The notes beneath the pieces were generated by a model that was not told where the DNA came from, made no database searches, and saw nothing but the letters and a program-made list of their open reading frames with translations. Below are positions 4,517 to 11,521 of a stretch of DNA of 25,538 nucleotides, piece after piece. The stretch is from a virus. The stretch lies in IMG/VR virus record IMGVR_UViG_3300028802_000053, positions 1 to 25,538 of that record; one strand, given 5' to 3'. Position 1 is the stretch's first letter. The number at the start of each line of letters is the position of its first letter. The translations under genes were made by a program, and so were the position numbers.

Positions 4517-4719
4517 GCCTCACCGCACCCCCCGACGGGCACTGGCACCGGCGCACCCCCGACCCCATCAAGACCGACAGCAGGCGGCGCTGGTACGGCT
4601 GCACCGAGACCACCTGCGACTGGCAGGTCGCGGTCAACCGCACCGACCGGTCCGAGATCCGCTTCCCACCCGGCCACGACCACGCCGCCGTCGCCGTCGA
4701 GTACGCCGAAGACCAGTGA
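4513..4719 (+). CDS. Small hypothetical protein
   Basis: A 68-residue protein with overlaps at both ends (ATGA at 4513, GTGA at 4716-4719). The sequence is polar, beta-like and Trp-rich: DGHWHRRTPDPIKT, then RRRWYGCTETTCDWQV, with two cysteines five residues apart. This layout resembles a small zinc or nucleic-acid-binding fold, but I do not recognise it. It is translationally coupled to the RHH gene and to the next gene. Confidence 0.75.
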   Translation: MSLTAPPDGHWHRRTPDPIKTDSRRRWYGCTETTCDWQVAVNRTDRSEIRFPPGHDHAAVAVEYAEDQ

Positions 4720-5051
4720 CCCAGCCCAGGGTGGAGCACGCCTGCCAGATCATGCACGACGCCTACGAGGCCGCAGCCGCCGAGGCGGGCTGGCAGACCC
4801 AGCAGGCATCCCGGGTGCCATGGGCCGACGTGCCCGAAGCCAACAAGGCCACCATGCGGGCCGCCGTCACCGCCCTGCTCGGCTGGCTCGACACCACCGA
4901 GACCGTGCAGATCATGGACATGACCGGCACCGTCGAGACCATCGAGGTGCCACCCCACCGGCACCGCCGGGTCACCGTGCTGCGCACCGAATGGCAGGAC
5001 GGCAACAAGGTCCGGGTCTGGGCCTGCGACTGTGGCCACGAACTCACCTAG
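4716..5051 (+). CDS. Conserved-type actinophage hypothetical protein
   Basis: A 111-residue protein from GTG 4716, overlapping the previous stop. The N-terminal 55 residues (ACQIMHDAYEAAAAEAGW, then VPWADVPEANKATMRAAV) recall a helical domain common in actinophages that resembles RyR-type repeats: His-Asp pair, W.. VPE, then a terminal helix. The C-terminal part is beta-rich (VTVLRTEW) and ends in WACDCGHELT with a CxC. The function is unknown, and the RyR comparison is from memory of patterns. Confidence 0.75.
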   Translation: MTQPRVEHACQIMHDAYEAAAAEAGWQTQQASRVPWADVPEANKATMRAAVTALLGWLDTTETVQIMDMTGTVETIEVPPHRHRRVTVLRTEWQDGNKVRVWACDCGHELT

Positions 5052-5122
5052 GCGACGCCCCATGGGTGCGGCCATCGAGGCCACACTGGTCGTGACACTC
5101 GCCCAGGCCCAGGAGGACCGCC

Positions 5123-5335
5123 GTGCCCGCCACCAAGATGCACACCTGCCGGTGCCACGGCGGGACCGGGGCCAACAAGTGGACCAAGAAGGTCACCGTC
5201 AAGAAGACCGCGAAGACGGCCAAGAAGGGCGGCAAGACCAAACCGACCAAGGTCACCGCCAAGAAGATCACCCCGAAGAAGGCGGCCCCCAAGAAAGCCG
5301 CCGCCTCCAAGGGCGCGAAATGCGACTGCACCTAG
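5123..5335 (+). CDS. Lysine-rich histone H1-like protein with CxC ends
   Basis: A 70-residue protein from GTG 5123, with AGGAGG 10 bases upstream. Residues 18-62 are almost entirely Lys, Thr, Ala and Pro (KKVTVKKTAKTAKKGGKTK, then PKKAAPKKAAASKG), like the C-terminal tails of histone H1 and bacterial H1-like or Lsr2-accompanying proteins. CRCHGG near the N-terminus and CDCT at the C-terminus put a CxC at each end. It is likely DNA- or RNA-binding. It lies four bases before the ParB-like gene, so the two may act together on DNA. The overlapping alternative frame starting at 5062 is poorer in third-position G/C. Confidence 0.8.
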   Translation: MPATKMHTCRCHGGTGANKWTKKVTVKKTAKTAKKGGKTKPTKVTAKKITPKKAAPKKAAASKGAKCDCT

Positions 5336-5339
5336 ACCC

Positions 5340-5924
5340 GTGATCCGCTCCGGCATCGTCACCATCCACGACGACCTCGCCCCGCTGCTGGTCGACATCG
5401 ACACCGTCCACCAGCACCCCGCCAACTACAACAACGGCGACCTCGACAAGATCATCGAGTCGGTGGAGATGAACGGGGTGTACCGGCCCGTCTACGTCCA
5501 GACCGCCACCGACTACATCGTCGCAGGCAACCACCTGTGGGAAGCGTGCAAGACGTTGGGGGCCACCCAGATCCCGGCCGCCCACCTCGACATCGACGAC
5601 ACCACCGCACTGCGGATCATGGTCGCCGACAACTGGATCGCCTCCCTCGCCGTCCCCGACAACTCCCTGCTGCTGCCCATCCTGGAACACCTCCAGACAA
5701 CCGACGGGCTGCGCGGTACCGGCCTCGCCGACCACGACCTGGCCGCCATCCGCGCCCTCGCCGAGATCCCGGCAGGCTACGACGACTTCGCCCAGTGGCC
5801 GCTGATCGCGGTCCGGGTCCCACCCCACGTCCGGCGTGCCTACCTGCGCCTCACCGAGCAGGCCGTCGGCGACCGGGAACGCTTCGAGTTGATGCTGCGG
5901 CTGGCAGGCTGGGATGGGCACTGA
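5340..5924 (+). CDS. ParB-like nuclease-domain protein
   Basis: A 194-residue protein from GTG 5340. The ParB/Sulfiredoxin-type N-terminal domain is visible: VDIDTVHQHPANYNNGDLD, then SVEMNGVYRPVYV (matching the usual NG..P..V strand), then YIVAGNHLWEA (the GxHRxxA-like phosphate-binding box, here GNHLWEA), then ALRIMVADNWIA. The remainder is helical with no clear ParB HTH, so it is the phage ParB-domain type rather than a chromosome-partition ParB. Possible roles are nucleotide-dependent DNA binding or nicking. It follows the H1-like gene and overlaps the next gene. Confidence 0.82.
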   Translation: MIRSGIVTIHDDLAPLLVDIDTVHQHPANYNNGDLDKIIESVEMNGVYRPVYVQTATDYIVAGNHLWEACKTLGATQIPAAHLDIDDTTALRIMVADNWIASLAVPDNSLLLPILEHLQTTDGLRGTGLADHDLAAIRALAEIPAGYDDFAQWPLIAVRVPPHVRRAYLRLTEQAVGDRERFELMLRLAGWDGH

Positions 5925-6144
5925 CCGCAGCGCCCGCTCCGAAGCCCGCTGGGCCGCCCGGTACGCACGCGGAGGGTACGTCGCCCCCACCGAGGCGGAC
6001 TGGCTGACCCGCTGGGCGGAACGCCCCCAGTTGTACGACGACCTCTACGCTGTCGTCTTCGGCGGTGCCACCCTGATCCGGATCACCGCCCAGCGCCGGG
6101 CCGACGCCGCCCGGGAAGCCGAACACCGGCAGGCCCACGGCTGA
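5914..6144 (+). CDS. Small hypothetical protein
   Basis: A 76-residue basic protein whose ATG lies within the last codons of the ParB-like gene. The sequence is helical and charged: RSARSEARWAARYARGGY, then WAERPQLYDDLYAVVFGGATL, ending in an Arg/Ala/Glu-rich helix. There is no recognised domain. The overlap and G/C-rich third positions support it being real and co-translated with the ParB-like protein. Confidence 0.7.
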   Translation: MGTDRSARSEARWAARYARGGYVAPTEADWLTRWAERPQLYDDLYAVVFGGATLIRITAQRRADAAREAEHRQAHG

Positions 6145-6166
6145 GGCATCCCCGCAGGACAGGAGC

Positions 6167-6301
6167 ATGATGAGCCCAGTGACCGTCACCGTACCCACCT
6201 TCCCGCCGGTACCCGACGAGCCCGACCGGCCCGTCCCGGACCCCACCGACCCCGTCGGGGACCCCACCGACCCAGACCCGGACGACCCGTTCAACCGATG
6301 A
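6167..6301 (+). CDS. Pro/Asp-rich mini-protein, 44 aa
   Basis: A 44-residue frame starting ATGATG at 6167, with ACAGGAG just upstream. The second half is a low-complexity Pro-Asp sequence with repeated PDPTDP units, so it is acidic and unstructured. It ends 10 bases before the next start. The small size makes it easy to miss; frame quality and the ribosome-binding site support translation. The function is unknown. Confidence 0.6.
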   Translation: MMSPVTVTVPTFPPVPDEPDRPVPDPTDPVGDPTDPDPDDPFNR

Positions 6302-6311
6302 GGAGCACCCC

Positions 6312-6509
6312 GTGACCGACAACCCCGAGGCTGGCAACCCCACCGAACTCATCATGGGAACCGTCGCGGAAGCCGACACCTCCCACGTCGACGGCGTCAT
6401 CGAGTCGGTGGCCGAGGAGCACAACGACAGTCCCGAGCCGGTCTCCGTCGCCGACCAGCAGGTCGAGGACGACAAGGACAAGCCCAAGGACGAGGCACCC
6501 GTCGAGTGA
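6312..6509 (+). CDS. Acidic small hypothetical protein
   Basis: A 65-residue, strongly acidic protein from GTG 6312 with GAGGAG upstream. Residues 40-65 (DQQVEDDKDKPKDEAPVE) are disordered and charged. It overlaps the endolysin start (GTGA at 6506-6509). Its place directly before the lysin may mean co-expression with lysis genes, but no function can be stated. Confidence 0.7.
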   Translation: MTDNPEAGNPTELIMGTVAEADTSHVDGVIESVAEEHNDSPEPVSVADQQVEDDKDKPKDEAPVE

Positions 6510-7495
6510 CCTACACCTGGGCGACCTGGCTGCCCGACGCGCTGCGCGCCGAAGGCTGCACCGTCGTGACCTACGACGGCTGGAAGAACCGGGGCCGCCC
6601 CGCCTCCACCGGCGAGTTCGACCCGTACGCCGCGCTCTGGCACCACACCGGCACCCACTCGTCCAAGGCTGACCCGAACCCGTCCCTGTCGGTCTGCATC
6701 AACGGCAGGCCCGACCTGGCCGGACCGCTCTGCCAGGTGCTCATCGGCTACGACGGGGTCTGCCACGTCATCGCCGCTGGGCGGGCCAACCACGCCGGGA
6801 CCTGCAACGGGGCCGGACCCACCAAGTCCGGCGACGGCAACGCCCAGATGGTCGGCTTCGAGATCGACTTCGACGGCAGCCAGCAGATGTCCGACGTGCA
6901 GTACGACGCTGCCATCCGGGCCGGGGCCGCCGTCGTGAAGCACTACGAGCACGACCAGGACTACTGCCTGGGCCACAAGGAAACCTCGACCACCGGCAAG
7001 TGGGACCCCGGCGGCTACTCGATGGACGCCATGCGCAAGGCGGTCAAGGACCACCTGGCCAGCGGAGGAGGAGACGACATGCCGGAGTACGTGAGCCTGT
7101 CCGGGCCGGGATTCACCCTGACCCCCGACGCCGACTGGACGCCGGTGAAGATGACCACCGAGTCCGCCGACTCGGGCGGCATCCACCCCGACGGCTACGC
7201 CTGGCTGAACCTGGGCGGGGCCAAGTACATGGCCCAGGTCCGGCTCAACGACTGCGAGCGGGAAACCCCGGACACCACCGTGGTGGTCCGGTGGGCCGAG
7301 TACGACAAGGAGTCCGGCGCGTTCGTGTCCGCCCCGGCCCCCGCCGAGTACCCGCTGACCACCGGCACCACCGGCATCCACGACCACTGCATTGACTCCT
7401 GCTCGAAGGCCAACCGCATCCGCCCCGAGGTGAAAGCCAGGTCCGGCCGGGTCACGGTCGGCGGGGTGGGGCTGACCGCGCTGTACTGGCGCTAG
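6506..7495 (+). CDS. Endolysin, N-acetylmuramoyl-L-alanine amidase
   Basis: A 329-residue protein from GTG 6506. It cleaves the amide bond between MurNAc and the stem peptide in the host wall. The amidase_2/PGRP domain spans about residues 5-190: ALWHHTGTHSS with the zinc-ligand His pair at 46-47, a central VGFEID strand, and CLGHKE plus KWDPGG, giving His157 and Lys165-x-Asp167, the usual ligand set. The C-terminal 140 residues (from about MPEYVSLSGPG) are beta-rich with several Cys and resemble no cell-wall-binding repeat I know; they may form a new wall-binding or sandwich domain. There is no signal peptide, so a holin is needed. Holin-like genes follow. Confidence 0.9.
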   Translation: MTYTWATWLPDALRAEGCTVVTYDGWKNRGRPASTGEFDPYAALWHHTGTHSSKADPNPSLSVCINGRPDLAGPLCQVLIGYDGVCHVIAAGRANHAGTCNGAGPTKSGDGNAQMVGFEIDFDGSQQMSDVQYDAAIRAGAAVVKHYEHDQDYCLGHKETSTTGKWDPGGYSMDAMRKAVKDHLASGGGDDMPEYVSLSGPGFTLTPDADWTPVKMTTESADSGGIHPDGYAWLNLGGAKYMAQVRLNDCERETPDTTVVVRWAEYDKESGAFVSAPAPAEYPLTTGTTGIHDHCIDSCSKANRIRPEVKARSGRVTVGGVGLTALYWR

Positions 7496-7497
7496 TC

Positions 7498-7674
7498 GTG
7501 GCCACCACCGTGGTCACCGAGGACATCGACGGCGTCGGCCCGGTCCAGTTCCTCATCGACCCCGACGTGCCGATGGTCGTCACCGGGGTCGGTGAGATGG
7601 CCGAGATGTCCTACGCGGCCGTCCGGGTGCGGGCCGCCCAACTGCTCGCCGAAGCGCAGGCCGACCCGCCGTGA
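7498..7674 (+). CDS. Small hypothetical protein in lysis cassette
   Basis: A 58-residue protein from GTG 7498, two bases after the endolysin stop, ending in a GTGA overlap with the holin-like gene (7671-7674). It begins MATTVVTEDIDGVGPVQFLI and ends in an Ala-rich helix (AAVRVRAAQLLAEAQAD). It has no membrane segment. The family is not recognised. Confidence 0.7.
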   Translation: MATTVVTEDIDGVGPVQFLIDPDVPMVVTGVGEMAEMSYAAVRVRAAQLLAEAQADPP

Positions 7675-7925
7675 AACTCGGCCTTGCGGGGAGGCCCACC
7701 GCTGACGTGCTGCTGATCATGATCGCGGGCACCATCTGCTTCACCGTGATCATGTCCGGCGGCACCGTTGCCGTCATCGAGATCATCCACCCGGAGGTGG
7801 ACACCAGCCAGGCGTTCGCCGCCATCTCCGACGTGATCAACACCCTGATCGGGCTGCTCGCCGGGTTCCTCGCCGGACGTACCGAAGGCACCATGCGGGA
7901 GCGGGAGAGGACCGACCCGAAGTGA
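7671..7925 (+). CDS. Holin-like membrane protein
   Basis: An 84-residue protein from GTG 7671. Two membrane segments are visible: residues 12-38 ([18 protein letters not shown] and on) and about 52-68 ([16 protein letters not shown]). A charged C-terminal tail (RERERTDPK) follows, as in many small phage holins. It sits two genes after the amidase and overlaps its neighbours on both sides. Holin function is inferred from topology and context; no conserved holin signature is certain. Confidence 0.65.
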   Translation: MKLGLAGRPTADVLLIMIAGTICFTVIMSGGTVAVIEIIHPEVDTSQAFAAISDVINTLIGLLAGFLAGRTEGTMRERERTDPK

Positions 7926-8491
7926 GCCTGCTCGGTCGGATCACCGGCAACCCGATCATCGGGTTCGGGCTGGCCGGGCTGCTCACCGCGCTCGCCCTCG
8001 GGATGGCCATCGTCGTCCCCGAGCCCACCGCCCCCGTCGCCAGCACCGCCAGCAGCCCCGGACCCACCGGTCCACCCGGACCCGCCGGACCAGCAGGCCC
8101 GGCCGGGGTCGACGGGGCACCCGGCACCGACGGGACGGACGGGGCACCCGGTGTCGACGGCACCAACGGACTGGACGGCCTGGACGGGGCGACCGGCCCG
8201 GTCGGGGCCACCGGAGGACGTGGCCCGGCCGGTCAGCGCGGACCGCGCGGCGCGACGGGTCCGCAAGGTGATGCGGGTTCGCCGGGAGACGTGGGTCCTC
8301 CCGGGGCCGCCGGAGCCACCGGACCGACCGGGCCACCCGGACCAGCGGGGCCAGCGGGGGTAGCAGGACCAGCAGGCCCGCCGGGGCCAGCCGGACTGGC
8401 CTGCCCACCAGGCTTCACCCCGACCACCATCAGCGTCCACCAGCGTGAGCCGGTCGACGCCGACCGGGTCATCTTCGTCTGCGCCCAGTGA
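7922..8491 (+). CDS. Membrane-anchored collagen-like protein
   Basis: A 189-residue protein. Residues 10-32 ([19 protein letters not shown]) form a membrane helix. Residues about 46-160 are almost unbroken Gly-X-Y triplets ([16 protein letters not shown] and similar), which should form a trimeric collagen helix. The C-terminal 30 residues ([10 protein letters not shown], then DRVIFVCAQ) are a small beta tip with two Cys. A collagen rod on a membrane anchor inside a lysis cassette is unusual; it could be a spanin-like or periplasm-crossing element, or a virion protein transcribed here. It starts at GTG 7922, overlapping the holin-like gene. Confidence 0.8.
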   Translation: MSLLGRITGNPIIGFGLAGLLTALALGMAIVVPEPTAPVASTASSPGPTGPPGPAGPAGPAGVDGAPGTDGTDGAPGVDGTNGLDGLDGATGPVGATGGRGPAGQRGPRGATGPQGDAGSPGDVGPPGAAGATGPTGPPGPAGPAGVAGPAGPPGPAGLACPPGFTPTTISVHQREPVDADRVIFVCAQ

Positions 8492-8505
8492 GGGAGGTGA
8501 AGACC

Positions 8506-8601
8506 ATGACCGTGAATCTCAACACGGTGGTCGTGCTGTTGCTGCTAATCCTGATTGGGGTCATTCTGTTGCTGTTCGGGGTGGACTTCTCCACGAACTA
8601 A
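8506..8601 (+). CDS. 31-residue single-pass membrane protein
   Basis: A very short frame with a near-ideal ribosome-binding site (GGGAGGTGAAGACC before ATG 8506). MTVNLN is followed by a 20-residue Leu/Val/Ile helix ([18 protein letters not shown]) and the tail VDFSTN. It is last in the lysis cassette, directly before a terminator hairpin. Size and topology suit a second holin or holin regulator, but the role is unproven. It is well below usual gene-calling length limits. Confidence 0.7.
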   Translation: MTVNLNTVVVLLLLILIGVILLLFGVDFSTN

Positions 8602-8608
8602 CGAGGAA

Positions 8609-8650
8609 GCCGACCGGGAGGGTCTAACCCCCCAGGCCCGCCCGGTCGGC
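8609..8650 (+). terminator. Terminator hairpin after the lysis cassette
   Basis: Perfect 10-bp stem GCCGACCGGG (8609-8618) with CCCGGTCGGC (8641-8650) and a 22-nt loop, eight bases after the TAA at 8601. There is no U-tract. The following 80 bases to the terminase gene hold no promoter I can defend. Confidence 0.6.
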
Positions 8651-8731
8651 TGTCGTGCTAGACGCTACCCAGCGATCTTCGGCCGGGCTATCGTCCGGCC
8701 GCACCGAGGTGATCCGCCGAACGGAGGACAG

Positions 8732-9268
8732 GTGCAGCAGCAGGACTCCTCCGACCCGACCGGGGTGGCGAAGGTCGACAGCACCGTCAACCAGGGGTCG
8801 CTGCGTCGGGCACGCACCCGCAAGTCGAACGCCGCCATCCAGATGAAGTTGGCCGGTGCCACCTGGGAGGAGATCGCCCGAGCGCTCGGCTACCCCACCG
8901 CCCGGCAGGCCCTGGTCGCTACCGAGAAGGCGCTGGAACGCCAACTGCACACCGAGGACCGGGACCAGATGCGGCGACTGGCCGGTGCCCGGCTCGACCG
9001 GCTGCTGCTCGGGGTCTGGCCCAAGGCCATCGACGGTGCCCACCCGGAGCACCTGATCGCGGTCACCAAGGCCCGCGAGATCGTCGACCGGTACGCCAAA
9101 CTGTTCGGCCTGGACGCGCCCACCGAGATCGTGGTGCACACCCCCACCCAGTCCGAACTGGAAGCGTGGGTCACCCGGGTCGCCCAGTTGCGGACCCCGC
9201 TCGTCGAGGAGTACGACATCCTGGACGGCGAGGTCGTCGAGGAGCCGCCGCAGGCACTGGAGGGCTGA
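8732..9268 (+). CDS. Terminase small subunit
   Basis: A 178-residue protein from GTG 8732, preceded by ACGGAGGAC. It recognises phage DNA and delivers it to the large subunit. Residues 35-65 (IQMKLAGATWEEIARALGY, then ARQALVATEKAL) form a helix-turn-helix. The middle is a long helical stretch with RLDRLLLGVWPKA and TKAREIVDRYAKLFGLDAP, typical of actinophage small terminases, and the acidic tail ends EEPPQALEG. Context supports the call, since the large subunit follows after two small frames. A farther upstream start in the same frame is possible but would run into the terminator hairpin. Confidence 0.8.
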   Translation: MQQQDSSDPTGVAKVDSTVNQGSLRRARTRKSNAAIQMKLAGATWEEIARALGYPTARQALVATEKALERQLHTEDRDQMRRLAGARLDRLLLGVWPKAIDGAHPEHLIAVTKAREIVDRYAKLFGLDAPTEIVVHTPTQSELEAWVTRVAQLRTPLVEEYDILDGEVVEEPPQALEG

Positions 9269-9269
9269 C

Positions 9270-9596
9270 GTGCCGTTCCGACTCAACGGGTTCGACCGGT
9301 CGAAGATCCAGTTCACCACCGGGTCCTGGATGCCGTCGATGATCTATCAGGCGTGTCTGGCTACCGGCACCGTGTCCGGCACCGTGTACTGCCAGCGGGC
9401 CGTCTGCGAGGCGCTGGCCCGCGACCTGGGACTGGACCTGGACACCCTGCTCGCCGACCTGCCCGCCCCGCGCGGCCCCAGCGCCCACCTGTTCGACCCG
9501 ACCGAGAACACCATGAACCGGTTCCCCATCACCCACGACCAGACCGGCGGTGTCGTGATGGTCGGCCCGGCGAACACCGTCGAGGAAGTCCAGTGA
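9270..9596 (+). CDS. Hypothetical protein between terminase genes
   Basis: A 108-residue protein from GTG 9270, one base after the small terminase stop. It begins MPFRLNGFDRSKIQFTTGSW and contains ALARDLGLDLDTLLADLPAP, a helix pair. The C-terminal half (ENTMNRFPITHDQTGGVVMV) is beta-like. The family is not recognised. Its place in the terminase operon suggests packaging or head assembly, without direct evidence. Confidence 0.7.
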   Translation: MPFRLNGFDRSKIQFTTGSWMPSMIYQACLATGTVSGTVYCQRAVCEALARDLGLDLDTLLADLPAPRGPSAHLFDPTENTMNRFPITHDQTGGVVMVGPANTVEEVQ

Positions 9597-9627
9597 GAAA
9601 CGTGGGGCAGGTGGGTAGCATGCAACC

Positions 9628-9822
9628 ATGGCGAAGGTCCGGTGGAGCCAGCGGTGCGCTGGCGGCTGCGGCACCTGGCTGTCCGTCGGCTGCCAGGCCA
9701 CCCGGTTGCACCGCTCCTGGTGGTGCCAGCCGTGCCTGACCGTCCACCTGGAGACCTGCCAGGTCTGGACGACTACCGGAACTGGAAGCCCGACGCGCAG
9801 GCCCGAGCCCTCGCTCTCCTGA
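9628..9822 (+). CDS. Cys-rich ribbon frame overlapping the terminase start
   Basis: A 64-residue frame from ATG 9628. CAGGCGTWLSVGC, then WWCQPC and a later Cys, has zinc-ribbon spacing. Third positions are strongly G/C until about 9769 (TCQVW), after which the signal moves to the large-terminase frame one base back. Either this is a short zinc protein overlapping the terminase by about 90 bases, or it encodes the true N-terminus of the terminase joined by a -1 frameshift or a sequencing indel. No ribosome-binding site is visible, and a -10-like TAGCAT lies six bases before the ATG. A 9-bp hairpin (9810-9833) spans its stop. Confidence 0.55.
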   Translation: MAKVRWSQRCAGGCGTWLSVGCQATRLHRSWWCQPCLTVHLETCQVWTTTGTGSPTRRPEPSLS

Positions 9823-11144
9823 GAGAGAGCGAGGAGTCCTCGTGGCGGCCGTTCTACTGCAAGGACCCCACCTGCGACGGGCACCCGCACGCCGACTGGG
9901 AGTGGGAGCACGCCCGCCCCGACCAGCGGCCACCGTCCTGGTCCGCCGACTGGCTGACCCTGCTGCTGTCCGGCGGGCGCGGCTCCGGCAAGACCCGGAC
10001 CGGCTCCGAGATCAGCCACCGGGTCACCCGGCTCACCCCGCGCGTCGCACTGATCGCCGCCACCGGCCCCGACCTGCGCGACACCATGGTGGAAGGCGTG
10101 TCCGGCATCCTGGCCTGCTCACCGCCCGGTGCCCGCCCCGAGTGGGAGCCGTCGAAGAAGAAACTGACCTGGCCCAACGGCTGCATCGGGCACGGCTTCT
10201 CCGCCGAGGAACCGGACCGGCTGCGCGGCCCCCAGTTCGGCTTCGCCTGGGCCGACGAGCCCGCCCACTACCCGCTCGGGCAGACCGTCTGGGACAACAT
10301 GCTGTTCGGCCTGCGGATGGGCCGCAACCCCAAGGTGGTGGCCACCTCGACCCCGAAGCCGACCAAGTTCTTCAAGAGCATCGTCGCCGACCCGCTGACC
10401 GTGGTGCACCGGCCCTCCACGTACGCGAACCTGGCGAACCTGGCCGACACCTTCAAGCGGGTCATCCTCAACCGGTACGAGGGCACCCGGCTGGGCCGCC
10501 AGGAACTGCACGGCGAGATCCTGGAGGATGTCGAGGGCGCGCTGTGGTCCTGGGACATGTTCCAGTGGGTCGACGAGGCACCGCCGCTGATCCGGATCGT
10601 GGTCGGCGTCGACCCGGCCGGTGGGCACAAGCCGACCAACGACGAGACCGGCATCATCACCGTCGGGATCGGCGCGGACAAGAACCTGTACGTGCTCTCC
10701 GACGCCTCCGACCGGTACACCCCGGCGGGCTGGGCCACCAAGGCCAACGACGAGTACGAGGACTTCTCCGCCGACGCGATCGTGCCGGAGAAGAACTACG
10801 GCGGCGAGATGGTCAAGCACACCCTGGAGTCCTCCGGGTACCGGGGCGCTAGGGTCATCCCGGTCACCTCCCGGCGGGGCAAGGCGATCCGGGCCGAGCC
10901 GATCGTGGCGCTGTACGAGAAGCACCGGGTGTTCCACGTCGGCAAGCGCGGGGACCTGGCGCAGTTGGAAGACGAGCAGACCACCTGGGTGCCGGGCGAC
11001 GGCGACTCGCCGAACCGGCTGGACGCCCTGGTGCACGCCGCGACCGAACTGGCCAGGGGCGCGATGCCGTCGGTCATCTCCAACCCGAACGACCTGCTGC
11101 GCAACCGCGAGGTTCCGGTCCCCCGGCACCTGCGGGCCGTTTAG
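9732..11144 (+). CDS. Terminase large subunit
   Basis: Packaging motor ATPase and headful or cos nuclease of about 470 residues. Walker A GGRGSGKT is at residues 81-88, and the Walker B acidic pair (FAWADEPAH) is at Asp175/Glu176. The RNase H-like nuclease part starts with IVVGVDPAGG (Asp294) and continues to PNRLDALVHAATELARG. The start is uncertain: GTG 9732 or 9723, or an ATG at 9642 whose first 40 codons look non-coding (poor third-position bias). The neighbouring frame at 9628 may contribute the N-terminus. The stop TAG at 11142 is inside palindrome 7. Confidence 0.92.
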   Translation: MPDRPPGDLPGLDDYRNWKPDAQARALALLRESEESSWRPFYCKDPTCDGHPHADWEWEHARPDQRPPSWSADWLTLLLSGGRGSGKTRTGSEISHRVTRLTPRVALIAATGPDLRDTMVEGVSGILACSPPGARPEWEPSKKKLTWPNGCIGHGFSAEEPDRLRGPQFGFAWADEPAHYPLGQTVWDNMLFGLRMGRNPKVVATSTPKPTKFFKSIVADPLTVVHRPSTYANLANLADTFKRVILNRYEGTRLGRQELHGEILEDVEGALWSWDMFQWVDEAPPLIRIVVGVDPAGGHKPTNDETGIITVGIGADKNLYVLSDASDRYTPAGWATKANDEYEDFSADAIVPEKNYGGEMVKHTLESSGYRGARVIPVTSRRGKAIRAEPIVALYEKHRVFHVGKRGDLAQLEDEQTTWVPGDGDSPNRLDALVHAATELARGAMPSVISNPNDLLRNREVPVPRHLRAV

Positions 11145-11153
11145 TCACTAAAC
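11139..11153. promoter_or_regulatory. Operator-like palindrome 7
   Basis: Exact GTTTAGTCACTAAAC. It supplies the TAG stop of the large terminase (11142-11144) and lies immediately before GGAGG, the ribosome-binding site of the next gene. A bound protein here would separate packaging genes from the following cluster. Confidence 0.88.
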
Positions 11154-11165
11154 GCGGAGGTGGTC

Positions 11166-11501
11166 ATGGACCGCTGGGACGGCCTGAGCCACTTCACCGT
11201 GCTGGCCGCCGTGCTGGTCGGCGTGCTGTCGGTGGCCCGCACCGCCCGGCTGCTCACCTTCGATGACTTCCCGCCGGTGCTCTGGGCGCGGACCCGGTAC
11301 CTGGCTGCGGTCGGGCCGAGCGGCAAGTGGGCACCGCTGGCCAAGTGCCCGTTCTGCGTCGCGCCCTACCTGGCGGCCGGGATGCTGGCCTGGGCCTACC
11401 TGTCGGACCTGCACTGGACCTGGTGGGTGGCCAACGGCTGGTGGGCCGGGTCGTACGTGGCCGCGATCGTCGTCGCCTACGACGAGCCCCCAGAGGAATG
11501 A
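11166..11501 (+). CDS. DUF1360-like membrane protein
   Basis: A 111-residue protein from ATG 11166; GGAGG lies five bases upstream, favouring it over the in-frame GTG at 11160. There are membrane segments near residues 8-25 and at about 60-105 (APYLAAGMLAWAYL, then WWVANGWWAGSYVAAIVV). ARLLTFDDFPPVLWAR and CPFCVAPYLA match the pattern of the DUF1360 family common in actinophages, where the CPxC sits at the membrane face. The biochemical role of that family is unknown. It starts a new unit after palindrome 7. Confidence 0.8.
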   Translation: MDRWDGLSHFTVLAAVLVGVLSVARTARLLTFDDFPPVLWARTRYLAAVGPSGKWAPLAKCPFCVAPYLAAGMLAWAYLSDLHWTWWVANGWWAGSYVAAIVVAYDEPPEE

Positions 11502-11521
11502 TCAACGAGTAGCCTGCGGTC

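Noticed and set aside
5062-5343. Alternative frame overlapping the H1-like gene (MGAAIEATLVV...)
   Set aside because: Its body turns into Gln/Asp/Arg repeats that are the frame-shifted image of the Lys-rich gene, with worse third-position bias. The first 20 codons look plausible but have no independent support.
6083-7387. 434-residue open frame on the minus strand across the endolysin
   Set aside because: It is Gly/Val/Arg-rich, low-complexity translation opposite a clear amidase gene; long antisense frames are expected at this GC content.
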